From positions 36,006,001 to 36,070,000 of the forward strand of contig NC_072806.1 of assembly GCF_028583425.1 (NCBI RefSeq): 64,000 nt of DNA. Reading direction: 5' to 3'. Made by a program: the position numbers and the translations under genes. The stretch's first letter is position 1. Each line of letters opens with the position of its first letter. Below are positions 1-11,345 of the stretch, one piece after another. Source of the DNA: Eublepharis macularius. Taxonomy: Eukaryota; Chordata; Lepidosauria; Squamata; Eublepharidae. The notes under the pieces were generated by a model. The model did no database searches. It was not told the origin of the DNA and saw nothing but the letters and a program-made list of their open reading frames with translations.

Positions 1-1673
1 CGGCTGGAGGGTGTGTGTGTGTGTATGGCTTCCCCCCGCCAGCGTTTCCCCGATCGCAAACGGCGCCCCTTCCCCGGTTCGGGGAACTGGAGCGACTCCG
101 GGCTCCGGGAGCTCCGGCTCTGGCCACGTCTAAGTTTTGCGCAGCGCCTGGCGCGGTCTGCAGACGAGGGCTCCTGCTGCGGCTGCGGCTGCTCTCCGAT
201 ATAGACGTCTCGGCTGGGGAGGCTGCGGGGTCTTTGTCGGTGCGGTTGTGAGTGTAGGCAGTGGCCCGAGGACGTGAGCGCTGGGGTTTGGGAGGGGGAG
301 GATCGGGGCGAGCCAAGACGAGACCAAACAGATCGACCAACGCCCGAGTGACCCGGAGCGGCTGGCAGGAGTTTCGTTTCCACCTCCTCAACCAGCTCGA
401 CCCTGAAAAGACGCCGCCAGCCTTCGGCGCTCGTCTCTGTCGGCTCCTTTTCAGCCCCGTTCGGGTTCTGCCCGGGGCTGGGGGGCGTCACGGGGGCCTC
501 CTCCGGCTGCGTCCCCGTCCCCGAGACCTGCCGGGTCTTTCCGCCCCAAACGCGGCGTCCTTTGGCAGCGCCAGCGCTTGGATGGGAAGTTTTCTAACGT
601 GGGGCGATGCGCAGGCGGGTCGTGTGCGCCTGGGCCCGCGCTTGTGTGGACCGGGGCGTTCCGGGGGGGGGGGGGCGCCTGTCCGTATAAATCCGCAAAA
701 AGTCTTGAAACATCCGAATGTGTACCTGGAACGGCCTGTGTTTGCCTTGGGGAGGTTGCAGAGACCAGCCGGGGGCGGGGAGCGGTTTGTGCCGCGCTCG
801 GGGGCCCAGCGTCGCTTCCTTGGGAACTTGGTTTAGCTGCCCCCCACCCACCCCCCATTGCATGCAGACTAGGGTGAGTCCGGGGGAGGTGTTTCATTTG
901 CGAAATGATCCTAAGAGGGGCGGGCCGCTCCAGCCGCCCCCTCTTCCAGGCCCGCGCACCGCCCCCTGCCCGCTCCTGGCTTGTGCCCCGTGCTTCGCTT
1001 TTGCTGCATAGCAAGTGGTTCGGAATCCGGGTGTGCCCGGCGGGCGCCTCCGTGCCCCCCGCTGCCTAGAAGGCCAGGCCAGCCCCTCCCCAAGCCCTCC
1101 GGGGTCTGCGTTCGTCTGGGCCGTTTTCTGCTCCAGATCGTGGTGACTAGCGCGATTCGGCTGTCCCCAACCGGCGCGCCAGGGTCCCCAGCCCGGAGAG
1201 CCCAGCGATTTTGGCGCCTCAGTTTCCGGACGCCCGAGGGTCCCGGGAAGGGGCTCCCGTTCCCAGCTCCTGTCTGGTCTGGCCCTTCTCTGGAAGGCCG
1301 AGCCACTCCGCAGCGCTCTGCCGCCCGGAGCAGCGAGGCTGGGCTTTGGGGCCGAACGTGGGAGGCTGGAGGTCCCCCTTCTCTCGCTGCGTCGCCTTCG
1401 GGAGTCTGGGGCGCCCCCAAGGCTGACTGCTTAGGGCAGTCTCGGGTTCCCCAAGCCGGGCCGGGCGGTGGCGGGGATCCAGTTTCGACTGCCCGCCTGG
1501 CCAGCCGTGGCGCGCTTGGCGAAGGCCCGGCTGGCGCACCGACCTCTCCAGACGGCGTTCCCTGCGCCCCGACTGAGCACGCCGGGGAGCCGCTGCCGCC
1601 TGCCCCGGGCTGCCCTCGCCCCCTTGCCGGCCGCCTCTCATCTCCCGCTTCTCTTTCTCCTTCTCCGTGGCAG
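1..1673 (+). other. LHX1 intron (GC-rich, CpG-island-like), upstream of the homeodomain exon
   Basis: This stretch is very GC- and CpG-rich and ends in a pyrimidine tract and AG acceptor at 1672-1673. No conserved LIM or first-half homeodomain coding sequence is visible, so it reads as the intron before the WFQNRR exon. A short GT run lies near 11-24 and a G run near 661-674. Long open frames here are a by-product of high GC and few stop codons. The island probably belongs to the LHX1 locus CpG domain. Confidence 0.75.
29..29. other. Start of unresolved left edge
   Basis: The LHX1 5' exons (LIM domains and first half of the homeodomain) lie outside the window to the left, so the gene is partial here. 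Confidence 0.6.
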
Positions 1674-1839
1674 GTTTGGTTCCAGAACCGGCGCTCCAAG
1701 GAAAGGCGCATGAAGCAGCTGAGCGCGCTGGGCGCCCGCAGGCACGCTTTCTTCCGCAGCCCCCGCCGCATGAGGCCGCTGGTGGACCGCTTGGAGCCGG
1801 GCGAGCTCATCCCCAACGGGCCCTTCTCCTTCTACGGAG
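1674..1839 (+). CDS. LHX1: LHX1 penultimate coding exon (C-terminal half of homeodomain)
   Basis: LHX1 is a LIM-homeodomain transcription factor of the nucleus. It binds TAAT-type DNA sites with LDB1 as partner and acts in head organiser, kidney and neural development. The exon opens in phase 0 at [15 protein letters not shown], which is homeodomain helix 3 with its invariant W-F-x-N-x-R. It continues through the LHX1/LHX5-type segment ending [13 protein letters not shown]. It is preceded by a good pyrimidine tract and AG at 1672-1673. It ends one base into a codon; joining that G to the AT at 21987 gives GAT (Asp), as in the known FYGDYQS junction. A second GT (1844) lies four bases downstream of the chosen donor but would break frame. 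LHX5 is the closest alternative, but the C-terminal exon and the AATF neighbour favour LHX1. Confidence 0.96.
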
Positions 1840-2707
1840 GTGGGTAAGGGCGCGCGGGCGCGCGCGGGCAGGGGCCTCCGGGCAATGGGCGCAACCCAGG
1901 GCGCGCCTCAAGGACACCGAAGGGCCTGGGTTCCACACGCGCTTTCCAGCTCAGTCCTGAAACGCATCGAAGCAGACCTGCTTCCCCAGAAACCAGAAGG
2001 AGGGTTCCGCTTAATTCCCCCCCTGGAATTGGTTGTGAAGGGCTGAGTGCCGAGCTGCGTGGCTGAAGCTCTCTGCAGACATAGCCTAGAACTCTTCCCC
2101 CACCACCGCCCCAACTCTCTAGTAAGCCCTTTCCTTTTAGGAAGGGAAGGGGATGTTCTGAAGTGGATTGCAGTTCGAATTTCGGTGGCTGTGGAATAAG
2201 CAAACTTGAGCTGGCCCTGGAATAATCACGTGAGGTGACTAGAGTGCCTCTGAGCATGCAGGAAATCCCTTCACCTTGGAATTACCATAGCCAGCCTGCG
2301 CAGTCTGAGATCAGAGGCCAGGGAGCTGATAGGCAAACGCTCAGCTACCTCGACCTGATTCCTCCATCTATTTTTCTTAATATGGAGCAAATGAGGGGCT
2401 CAGTTTAAACGGGCTGATTCTGTTGCTCTCCATTTCTGTGCTGCGCATGTGAGGCCCCTCTTCTAGACTGGCCATTTTGCATCCCCTCCCCTTTCCAGGC
2501 TAGGCTCATGCTGAGACCCTCGGATGGGGACCCCCAAAGTGCACAAATAGGGGGTGGTCTGCAGATCAGTGTAGACTGGCCAGAACTTAAGGGGAGCTGC
2601 AGCCTTTGAGCCATTTGATTGTGTAAATTATTTTGTATTAAGTTATATAAGATTTAAACAGAATGCAGAGTGCTTTTCCGTTATTCTGGCCTGTTACATC
2701 AGGTGCA

Positions 2708-2906
2708 CACCCTGACTTGGATGGCCCACGTGAGCCTGACCTCATCAGATCTCAGGAGCTAAGCAGGGTCAGCCTTGGTTAGTAATTGGATAGGAGGCCT
2801 CCAATCAAGACCAGGGCTGCAGAGGCAGGCGATGGCAAACCACCTCTGTTAGTCTCTTGCCAGGAAAACCCCATCAGGCAGCTATGACTTGATGGCACTC
2901 TCCACC
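2708..2906 (+). mobile_element. 5S-rRNA-derived SINE
   Basis: The head resembles 5S rRNA: a GAGCTAAGCAGGGTCAGCC box A/IE region and GGTTAGTAATTGGATAGGAG near box C. A SINE body follows with GGCAATGGCAAACCACCTCTG-like sequence and an end TATGACTTGATGGCACTCTC. A perfect 12-bp target-site duplication ACATCAGGTGCA flanks it (2696-2707 and 2907-2918), showing LINE-machinery insertion. Confidence 0.9.
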
Positions 2907-3404
2907 ACATCAGGTGCATAGCCATTCTCCCTCTTTTAAGTGGCAGGGCACCAAAGAAATGATGAGAAAATCTTGCTCTTTTCTTCTGCTCATAAATAAC
3001 TTCTGTAAGCCCATTGTGTCTTTCAGAGTTTATGGATTGTTAGTGTCAGAAATGTATATCCTGAATAAGAACCCTAATTTTTAATTTCAGAAGCTTTCTC
3101 CTACTGCTCCCCTTCCTTAAATAACTGGCTTACCCCTTTACCCTCTCTAAATGCCTTGTCATACTTGAGGTCAAAGAAGTTCAAAGGGATTATTTAAAAA
3201 TGAAAATGTTTCTGTTCTGAAACAAGTTCTTGTTCTTTAAATGGAGGTGGTGATGTCACAAAAACATTCATCAAAACTATTTTTTTTTAAAAAAAATCCT
3301 ACCTGGGCTGATACACCCTCTGGCCCTGCCCCAGCTATTCACTTGCTTTGCATTGATTGGCTGGAATGCTGGGAGTCAGAGCAGATTGGCTTCGAACTTT
3401 TACT

Positions 3405-3850
3405 TGTTAGGAAATGGAACTCGCTGCCACAAGATGAGAAGATGGCCATCAGCTTAGATGGCTTTAAAGGGAGATTTATACGTGACAATAGATTGCTTTT
3501 CAATGGCTATAAACCATGTTAGCTAAACATAGACTCCAGATGCAGAGGTAATAGGGCTATTGCCTCCTCGAGGTATGAAAAAGGATGGTGCTTTGATAGG
3601 ACCCTTTTTGTGTTCTTTAGAGAGGACTGCATATGTTCTCAGAGTGCACAGACCTATGGATTGAGTCTCCATGTTCAGAGATAAGATACCTGCTGATACC
3701 AGTTGTTGAGGCAGGCAACTGGGGGAAATTGTGTAAGAGATGTTGCTTCCCTGCCTTCCTTTTGGCTTCCTAGAAGCATCTGTTGGCAAACAGGATGGGA
3801 CTCCCTTTGGTCTGATCTAGCAGGGTTCTTCTTGCTAATCTGTGGGTGGG
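3405..3850 (+). mobile_element. CR1-like LINE 3' region, decayed
   Basis: It carries the phrase series of reptile CR1-type 3' ends: GGAACTCGCTGCCACAAGATG, a GGCCATCAGCTTAGATGGC-type block, a variable middle, and GGTCTGATCTAGCAGGGTTC near the end. The order and orientation are consistent with a single forward insertion. The residual reading is too broken for coding. Confidence 0.65.
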
Positions 3851-3887
3851 ATGCTCTTTGCATGCTTTTCCTTATGTCTTGACAAGG

Positions 3888-4345
3888 GAGAGCCAGTTTG
3901 GTGTAGTGGTGAAGAGTGGCAGGACTCTAATCTAGAGAACCGCTCCAGGTGGTGGCTGGAGATCTCCCAGAATTACAACTGATCTCCAGCCACAAAGATC
4001 AGTTACCTGGAGAAAATGGCTGCCTTGGAAGGTGGACTGTTTGGCATTATACCTTGCTGAAGTCCCTCCCCTCCCCAAACCCCACCCTATCTAAGCTCCA
4101 CCCCCCAAATCTCCAGGAATTTCCCAATCTGGACTTAGCAACCCTAGTTCCCCACTCCTCCATTTGAAGCCAGCTGGGGGATCTTGAGTCAGTCACAGCT
4201 CTCTCAGAGTGCTCTCAGCCCCCCATACCTCACGGGCTGATTGTCGTGAGGATAATAATGACACACTTTGTAAACCGCTTTAAGTGGATGTTAAGTTGTC
4301 CAGAAGGGTGGTATATAAATTGAATGTTGTTGTTGTTGTTAGTGA
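3888..4345 (+). mobile_element. Sauria-type tRNA SINE carrying an inserted MITE
   Basis: The head GAGCCAGTTTGGTGTAGTGG is the Sauria SINE tRNA part. The tail has GGGCTGATTGTCGTGAGG, AAACCGCTTTAAGTGG and a (TTG)n end. Between about 3945 and 4150 it is interrupted by a GGAGATCTCCC...CTCCAGGAATTTCCCAATC block, which matches the small element at 34046-34239. Confidence 0.75.
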
Positions 4346-4379
4346 CTATGAAAGCATTATATCTTGACAAGTGAAAAAT

Positions 4380-4850
4380 GAGATCCAATGTGATGTAGTT
4401 TTTAAAGTGTCAGACTAGGATCTGGGCGGCCCAGGCTTGAAGACCCACTCTGTCAGGGAAGCTTGCTGGGGGAGTGTCACACCTTCTCAGCGTAACCTAT
4501 TCCACAAGAGACCTGCTGTAGCACCGTGGTTAAGTGGTTTGACTGCAAGTCAGTACCCTGCCGGTTCGAATCCCACTCCTGCCATGAGCTCAGCAGGTGG
4601 CCCTGGGTAAGCCACTCCTCTCCACCCCAGCTCCCCAGCTGCATTGTGGGGATAATAATAACATGAACCTATTCACCACTCTGGATGAGGCACTAATCTG
4701 TCTAGAAGAGCAGTATATAAGTGCAGTTGTTGTTGTTAGGTTATTGTGTGAGGCTTAAATGAAGGAGAGAAGAATGTTGTCAGTTGTTTGGGGTCCACCC
4801 TGGGGAGAAAAGTGGTGTGTAAATGGAGTAAATAAATAAATTAGTTACTT
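4380..4850 (+). mobile_element. Sauria-type SINE interrupted by a second tRNA SINE
   Basis: The outer SINE (AGTGTCAGACTAGGATCTGG ... GGGTCCACCCTGGGGAG, then an AATAAATAAATT tail) is split at about 4502-4737 by an unrelated tRNA-type SINE. The two outer halves join cleanly around the insert. Confidence 0.75.
4503..4737 (+). mobile_element. tRNA-derived SINE (inner copy)
   Basis: The tRNA-like head has a box A (TGGTTAAGTGG) and a consensus box B (GGTTCGAATCC, 4563-4573). The body contains CTGGGTAAGCCACTCCTCTC, and the element ends in a (TTG)n tail. It is a retroposed tRNA relic, not a tRNA gene. Confidence 0.75.
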
Positions 4851-5379
4851 TTTAAGGGCTGAAAATTCAGAAAAGAGGTGTCAGATAATCTAGCGGCTGT
4901 ATCTGGGCCTTTGCTGGCTGAGAGAAACTACAGCATGCTTAGTAAGACCTGTGGCTTTAGTTCAGTGTTGGAGAATGCTGCACCTGTTGGATTGCTGACT
5001 GTCAAGCATTGCAGAAAATTCAGACCCTCTATGAGATAACAAAAGATGCTAGTGACTCTTTTTCTTTCATTGCAATCTGAAAGACAGGAAAAGGCAGAAG
5101 GGAATCATTTCAAGGGGGAAGGATTGAATAGAGGTGGGGAGGGACCATAAATGTGGAAGAGCCCAGATTAAATTATTGTCAGCTCTAATTAAGGGAGCTG
5201 GAGTAACAATGGTGGGGGAAACCTGATCTGAGGAGGAAATACTAGACTTCATAGGGCTGACTCAGGTAGCTTTATCTGTTCTTATAGATGGCTTTAAAAG
5301 GGATAGGAACTGTAGACTATACTACTGTACACTGTCTGTTGCTGTAAGTATCTCCTACTAGGTAATTTCTGCATAATTT

Positions 5380-5555
5380 CACATCATGTTTTGTTTGTGC
5401 TTTGTTTTAGCATTGTTTCAGCTCTGTATCTGATTTCTGCTTGTTTTCAGATATTGTATTGACTTGCACTGTATAATCCACCTTGAGTCTCAGTGAGGAA
5501 CATGAACTATAAATAACGCTAATAAATATATACATATAAATAAATAAATAGAGAC
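5380..5555 (+). mobile_element. LINE 3' tail
   Basis: The end motif is AATCCACCTTGAGTCTCAGTG followed by GAACTATAAATAACGCTAAT and an AATA-rich tail. The same tail recurs at 34690-34880, 35990-36225 and 49830-49965 (forward) and, reversed, at 8000-8175, 27580-27765 and 62595-62780. The LINE clade (L2- or CR1-like) is not certain. Confidence 0.65.
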
Positions 5556-5789
5556 TTGACTTATTTGTGGAAAGAGCCATCATCAGCCACGATGGCAAAA
5601 TGAAACTTGCATGTTGCAAGGCAGTGTACCTCTGAATGCCCATTACTGGGGAATGATAACAGGGCGAGACTTCAGACTCTGCATTTTGTTTTGTAGGCCT
5701 TCCAAGGTCGTCTGCTTGTCTTCCAGTGAGAAAGAAGATCCAGCAAGGCCCTTTTTTTTCTATTTCCATCTCTTTTACAGAAGAATTTG

Positions 5790-5958
5790 AATTTGAATCC
5801 AGTGGCTCCTTGGAGACCAACAAGATCTTCAAGGTGTAAGCTTTCGAGCATCAAAGATCCTTTCTTCAGATATGTGAAGGAGCTTTGACTCTCGAAAGCT
5901 TATACCTTGAAAATCTTATTGGTCTCTAAGGTGCCATTGGACTCAGACCAACATGGAT
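5790..5958. mobile_element. Foldback repeat with TTCGAG/CTCGAAAGC arms (diverged copy)
   Basis: The left arm is AGGTGTAAGCTTTCGAGCAT and the right arm ACTCTCGAAAGCTTATACC, followed by GGTCTCTAAGGTGCCATTGG. It is a distant member of the family at 13661, 15653, 25672 and 26535. Confidence 0.6.
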
Positions 5959-6434
5959 ACCCACTTGAAACTTTTTTTTATATGCAGAGAAAAGGATGTA
6001 AATAATTTGTTGCTGCGGGTTAGGAAAATCTGCATCCAGAGAGAGGGGCCATTTCCACACACGTTGAATAATGCACTTTCAATGTACTTTAGCAATCCTT
6101 TGGAAGTGGGATTTTTGTTTTGTGCATGAAAGCCCAGTTCCAAATGATCATTAAAGAGCATTGAGAGTGCATTATCCAGTGTGCGTGGAAGCAGCGGTAC
6201 CCTGGAATCTTCCGTTTTCATTGAAAAATTTAAGTCTCTTGACTTAAATTTAAGGACTTAAACTTAAGGAAAAGCAAGCCATGTAATGGCTCGGGAAGAC
6301 TAATCCTGGGCCTGGCTTCTGGAGTTTGAGCTGATGAGTGGAAAGGCACTGGGATGACGGGCAAGCTCAAGGTAGACTCAAGGCGGATTATACGGTTTTA
6401 AAAAAACTAACCAAGGCAACAATGGCAGCATAAC

Positions 6435-6693
6435 CAGGGCTTTTTTTCAGCTGGAACGTGGTGGAACAGAGTTCCGGAACCTCTTGAAAATGGTCACATG
6501 GCTGGTGGCCCCACCCCCTGATCTCCAGACAAAGGGGAGTTGAGATTGCCCTCCGCGCCGCCACTTGCGCGGAGGGCAATCTCAACTCCCCTCTGTCTGG
6601 AGATCAGGGGGCGGGGCCACTAGCCATGTGACCATTTTCTCCGAGGGCAACCCAGTGAGTTCCACCACCTCTTTTCCCAGAAAAAAAGCCCTG
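6435..6693 (-). mobile_element. Short hAT transposon (family 1)
   Basis: Termini are CAGGGCTTTTTTTCAGCTGG and CCCAGAAAAAAAGCCCTG. The centre is a long palindrome around ACTTGCGCGGAGGGC. TSD-like 8-mers are AGCATAAC (6427-6434) and AACATAAC (6694-6701). It has no transposase. Confidence 0.85.
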
Positions 6694-7191
6694 AACATAA
6701 CATATATTCATTAAGATGTGATTACAAAATGAAAGAATGGTACGAAAACATCAGCATAATATGTACAATATAGTAAAACAAGATTTTAAAATGAACAATG
6801 AAATAAAGACAAAATAATACATAGAACAAACAGTGCAATGCAGGTGGATTGCAAAATTAGAAAACAGTGTGTGTAGTATGATATAGACAATAAACAGTAT
6901 AAGGAATATTGGCTAAAATTTCACACACAGATTAACATTACAGCCTTTATGTGCATACGAGTAGTTCAGGAGGGCTTTATAAAAATGCCCTCCGGGACTA
7001 TTCATATGCACACTTATGATACTGTTAACCCAACTGAAAGCAATGCAGCGGAGCAGGCAAACATATTTGTTTTATCTATCTGGAGCATTTATATACCACC
7101 TCTCCAGACGCTTGTTCAATTGCATTATGTATGCATTTGTGAGGAGTGGGGGAGAGGGTGTTTCACAGGGATAGACCCACCCAGGGCTTTT

Positions 7192-7347
7192 TTTCAGGGG
7201 GAATGCAGGGGAACGGAGTTCTGGCACCTCTTGAAAATACTCTGCAATAGTGCTTGAAAATAATATGATTTCCAAGAATCCCGTGTGTTTCTTCCTCATT
7301 TCCCTCTTGAGAGTTCCACCACCTCTTTTTCCAGAAAAAAAACCCTG
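7192..7347 (-). mobile_element. Short hAT transposon (family 1, short form)
   Basis: Ends are CAGGGCTTTTTTTCAGGGGG and CCAGAAAAAAAACCCTG. Perfect 8-bp duplication GACCCACC at 7184-7191 and 7348-7355. The interior is unlike the palindrome of the other copies. Confidence 0.85.
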
Positions 7348-7421
7348 GACCCACCCAATATTCCAGGAAATTTCTCAGTCTCTCTCTTGAATGAATTTTT
7401 ATGGATTTATTTTTGTGGCAC

Positions 7422-7745
7422 TGTTAAGTAGTAGGTTCAGACTCTTAAGTGATTTCAGCAAGCTCTTTATTGAGCAGGAACATCACTGAAACATGGGTGG
7501 CAAGCCACAAGCATTTATACACAACTTCAACCCCCAAACCACGCCCCAGCTTTGTTAACACCCAGTAAGAATCACATAACTAGAAGCCCTTGTTTGCCTC
7601 AACTATATACATTGTAACTTATTTACAGCATAGCGATTGGTCTTTATTGTGCTGTTATGATTGGCTGCTGCTGGCACTAAACAACCAATGACAATGCAGA
7701 CTTCAGGAGCCTTGTTTGGGATAGAAGCTTGACCAATACATAACA
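7422..7745 (-). mobile_element. Solo LTR (unassigned retroelement)
   Basis: TGTTA...TAACA ends with a perfect 5-bp duplication GGCAC (7417-7421, 7746-7750). The minus strand has AATAAA (complement 7466-7471) shortly before the 3' end. 324 bp, no internal coding. Confidence 0.8.
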
Positions 7746-7999
7746 GGCACCACTTTGGTTTGCATGCAAAAACCAGTTTAGGAAAAGTGCAGAGAGTATT
7801 GGACTCGGTGCTGAGGATCAGATAGCGTAAGGGAGTCATATTTGCCAGTTAAGGTCAGAGCCAGATGTATTCCATCATTCCACAGAAGTACAGAAAAGCT
7901 GTCTGTGTCCATCTACCCTCTTAAAGGTTTCAGCTTTCATTTGGAAAAAAACACCCTTCTAGCCCCTATAGTTGGAAGGATGTGTATTTATTTATAGTT

Positions 8000-8175
8000 G
8001 GAAGGATACATGTTTGTTTATTGTCTGCCATTCTCACTGTGACTCAAGGTGGATTACGTCGTGCAAGTCAATACAGCAGGGACAGTCAATAAACAGTGCA
8101 ATAGGATACGCAAATGCAAAATTTGCAGAGATTTGGAAGCAAGTAGAACTGTGATACAGAGCTGGAAAGTGGGCC
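8000..8175 (-). mobile_element. LINE 3' tail, reverse
   Basis: GTCTGCCATTCTCACTGTGA and CAAGGTGGATTACGTCGTGC are the complement of the tail described at 5380. It continues with GCAAATGCAAAATTTGCAGAG, which is shared with 27700-27720. Confidence 0.65.
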
Positions 8176-8422
8176 TAGAGAAACCAGAAGCCCCAGAAAT
8201 TACTACGTTTTCCAAGGGCAGGGCTTTGGTGCTCTGACTAGCTTCCCCACCCCATGTCTACCATAATTCAGAGGCCGTTTCAGGCGCCCTTGCCTTCCAA
8301 GATTAAGTGGGTGGCAACCCAGGAGAGGGCTTCTGTAGCGGCACCAAAATGTTGAAACTCTCTCCCCAGGAAGATTTGTCTGTTCCCTCAGCGATCCCTC
8401 CTCCCTCCCCAGTGTTCTTAAC

Positions 8423-8820
8423 CAGGGCTTTTTTCTGGGAAAAGAGGTGGTGGAACTCAGTGGGTTGCCAACACAGGGGGCAACTCTTGGCAGGAGGTGG
8501 TGCCCCTGGTGCAAAGTGTGCGCACGTTCCCAAGACCAATGATGCCATGTTGGGTCAGCTGGAACTAGGGGGGAGTTTTTAAAAGTTTAAATCTCCCTTG
8601 GCAAAAATGGTCACATGGCTGGTGGCCTGCCCCCTGATCTCCAGACAGAGGGGAGTTTCGATTGCCGTCCACAGCGCTGGAGCAGCACTGTAGAGGCGCA
8701 GAGGGCCATCTAAACTCCCCTCTGTCTGGAGATCAGGGGGCATGGCCACCAGCCATGTGACCATTTTCAAGAGGTTCCAGAACTCCTTTCCACTGCGTTC
8801 CAGCTGAAAAAAAAGCCCTG
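8423..8820 (+). mobile_element. Short hAT transposon (family 1, long form)
   Basis: Perfect 8-bp duplication TTCTTAAC at 8415-8422 and 8821-8828. The left end has TTTTTCTGGGAAAAGAGG and the right end GTTCCAGCTGAAAAAAAAG. It carries an extra left-side stretch (8485-8605) missing from most copies. Confidence 0.9.
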
Positions 8821-9273
8821 TTCTTAACTGTTATTTTTATATTTTGTATTTATTTTAAATTCTGGTTTAAAATTGTTTTAATTTTGCATTTATGTGTTGG
8901 TTTTATTGGCCTTTAAAATGACGTTTTAATGTATTGTTTTAGAAAATTGTTAGGTACCTGGGTGGTAGGGTAAAGATCTTTTTATAATGAATGAATGAAT
9001 GATTCAAAGAAGTTCAAGAAAATAAAAAAATGGAGCTCATAGCCTCGTATATGAGTATTGGAGAATTTCCTTTGTCATACTAAACAGCAGGGAGCACGCT
9101 GAAATGATGCTACTTTTCTACTTGCAGGGAGGGCAGTCTACTAAAACTGGCATCCTCCCCCAATTGGAAGTCTGACTTGGCATCACTCTGCCACCGCCTT
9201 CTATTGTGTGACCTATGTTTCGCAGAATGAGGTGGTAGTCTGAGGAGGTGGAATTCTTGAATAACACTTTAGG

Positions 9274-9709
9274 CAGGGGTCTTTTCGTAGAAAAAGAGCT
9301 GGAGGAACTCATTAACATAACTCATTAGCATATGTCACACCCCTTGCCATCACCAGAAATGTGTCATTAGCATAACTGATTTGCATATGTCACACCCCCT
9401 GATATCGCCTATCCTGGCTGTTTTGGACCCAATACTGACCATTTAGGGCTGAAATTGAACCTAAAATGGCAAAAAGGGGCTGAAAATGGCCGAAAAGGGG
9501 CCCAAAATGGTCAGGATTGGGCTGCTACTGAGCAGGAGAGTGATTCCCCCACCCGTCAGAGGCCCGATCTGGGCCGTTTCAGCCCCAATCCAGGTCGAAA
9601 CTGGCCCAAAATGGCCGAGAGTCAGGTGCGTGGGGCCACCTGACATGTGACCTCTTTGGGAAATTGCCGGAACTGTGTTCCTGCGCGTTCCCCTTCGAAA
9701 TGAGCCCTG
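9274..9709 (-). mobile_element. hAT transposon (family 2)
   Basis: CAGGGGTCTTTTCGTAGAAA to CCCCTTCGAAATGAGCCCTG, 436 bp. Perfect 8-bp duplication ACTTTAGG at 9266-9273 and 9710-9717. Internal ATTTGCATATGTCACACCCC and AAATGGCC-rich sequence are shared with 19083-19528. Confidence 0.9.
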
Positions 9710-10722
9710 ACTTTAGGGTTCAGGTATGTTTAAAATGATGTTACACATTTTTTAAAAAAAATCTTACATGGGAGACATTAGTTCCAAATCCCCCCCCAAA
9801 AAAACCCCAAACAAACCCACAGTGCTAGTTTACTACATGCGAGGAATTAGGTTCTTTTTCATTTTAATTCGGGGAGCATTTTTTTTAAAAAAAAAATCAC
9901 CTTTATATCTGCAGTGGTACAACCAAGAATCCCTGCTCTACCCTCACTCTGTGTAATGGATAAACCAGCTCTTAAAGAGAGAGGGTTGAGAATTTATATG
10001 AGAGTAGATGTGAATTAGGAGCATCTTGCCTTAAATATTCTAGGAAAAAGGAAAGTCGGAGGAGGTGTGTGGAGCAAGCAAAAGACTGGAAGATATAGGA
10101 AATCCAATAAACATTATTGATCTTGCAGCATAGGATTGGTTGGCATTAATTGCTTGCTCCATAACAGAAAGAAGAAAAGATGAGCTATCTGAAAACCAGC
10201 TGCCATTTGGGGGCACTTCACTTCTTACATAAAGAGCGCTTTCCAGAGCGCCATAAGCCCCAAATGGGTCTCTGTCCAGAGAAGCTTATACAAGCAAGGG
10301 AATGAGTTGGTGGAGACCTAAGAGAGATAAGGGTTTGCTTGTGAGTGGTTGTGTGTGTGTGTGTCACATTTTGCAAAGTGTGCTTCTGTGAAAAATTCCC
10401 TGCATATAGAAAAGCAGCACTTCAAATAAAGCAATAGGGAGGGGCAAAACTTTTCTGTGCTCATTCCCTGTTTGTGGGGATTTTACCACCCCCTGGAGTC
10501 TCAAGTGATGCAATCTGGTCTACCAAACTTAGGGCTCTCCCACTACATTCTTCAGTCCTGAACCAGTCCTAAATGGTGGGGAGGAAAGAGGCGTAAAAAG
10601 GGATGAATGATGGCAAATTCAAGCGTATGAGATTGGACTGTATTTCTTTGAGGTTGAGGATTAAGGGACAAGGCAAGGGCTTCACAGAAGAGAGTTTATT
10701 GAAGGGAGGGAGATGGTAATGA

Positions 10723-10945
10723 GCCAGGCTAGAGTGGTGGACTAGGATCTGGGCGACCCAGGTTCAATTCCCCACTCTGCCATGGAAGCTTAGTGGGTGA
10801 CCTTGGGCCAGTCACCCACTCTCAGCCTAACCTACTACACAGTGGTGGTGTTAGGAAAAACGGAGAAGAGGAGAATGATGTAAGCCGTTTGGGTCTCCAT
10901 TGGGGAGGAAGGCAAGATGTAAATGAAGTAAATTAAGTAATGGAG
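10723..10945 (+). mobile_element. Sauria-type tRNA SINE
   Basis: Sequence runs from GAGCCAGGCTAGAGTGGTGG through CCCAGGTTCAATTCCCC (box B-like), TGGGCCAGTCACCCACTC and GGGTCTCCATTGGGGAGG to the AAATGAAGTAAATTAAGTAA tail. The copy is complete but diverged. Confidence 0.8.
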
Positions 10946-11035
10946 AATGGATATAGGAACAGAACTGTAAGCAAAGTAAGAGATTTTTCAGTGGCAGGAT
11001 ATGGATATGGGAGGTAGACACCTGAGGGTCATAGG

Positions 11036-11345
11036 CAGGGCTTATTTTCAGCTGGAACGTGGTGGAACGGAGTTCCGGCACCTCTTGAAAATGGTCACAT
11101 GGCCGGAGGCCCCGCCCCCTGATCTCCAGACAGAGGGGAGTATAGATTGCCCTCCGCGCCACTCCAGCAATCTCAACTCCCCTCTGTCTGGAGATCAGGG
11201 GGCGGGGCCACCGGCCATGTGGCTATTTTTGCCGAGGGTCATTTAAACTTTAAAAAACTCCCCCCTTGTTCCAGCTGACCCAAAGTGACATCATTGTGCG
11301 GTTCCACCTAAGTTCCACCTCCTCTTTTCCCAGAAAAAAACCCTG
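11036..11345 (-). mobile_element. Short hAT transposon (family 1)
   Basis: CAGGGCTTATTTTCAGCTGG to CCCAGAAAAAAACCCTG. The 8-mers GTCATAGG (11028-11035) and GACATAGG (11346-11353) differ at one base. Confidence 0.85.

Noticed and set aside
261..1847. Long open frames in the GC-rich left edge
   Set aside because: They run across the intron and are explained by GC bias and few stops. Only the 1674-1839 part corresponds to a known protein.
2708..2906. A true 5S rRNA gene
   Set aside because: Only the internal promoter part resembles 5S; the 3' half is SINE and a target duplication is present.
4503..4737. A functional tRNA gene
   Set aside because: Box A and B are present but the body continues as a SINE with a TTG tail. 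The cloverleaf is not intact.
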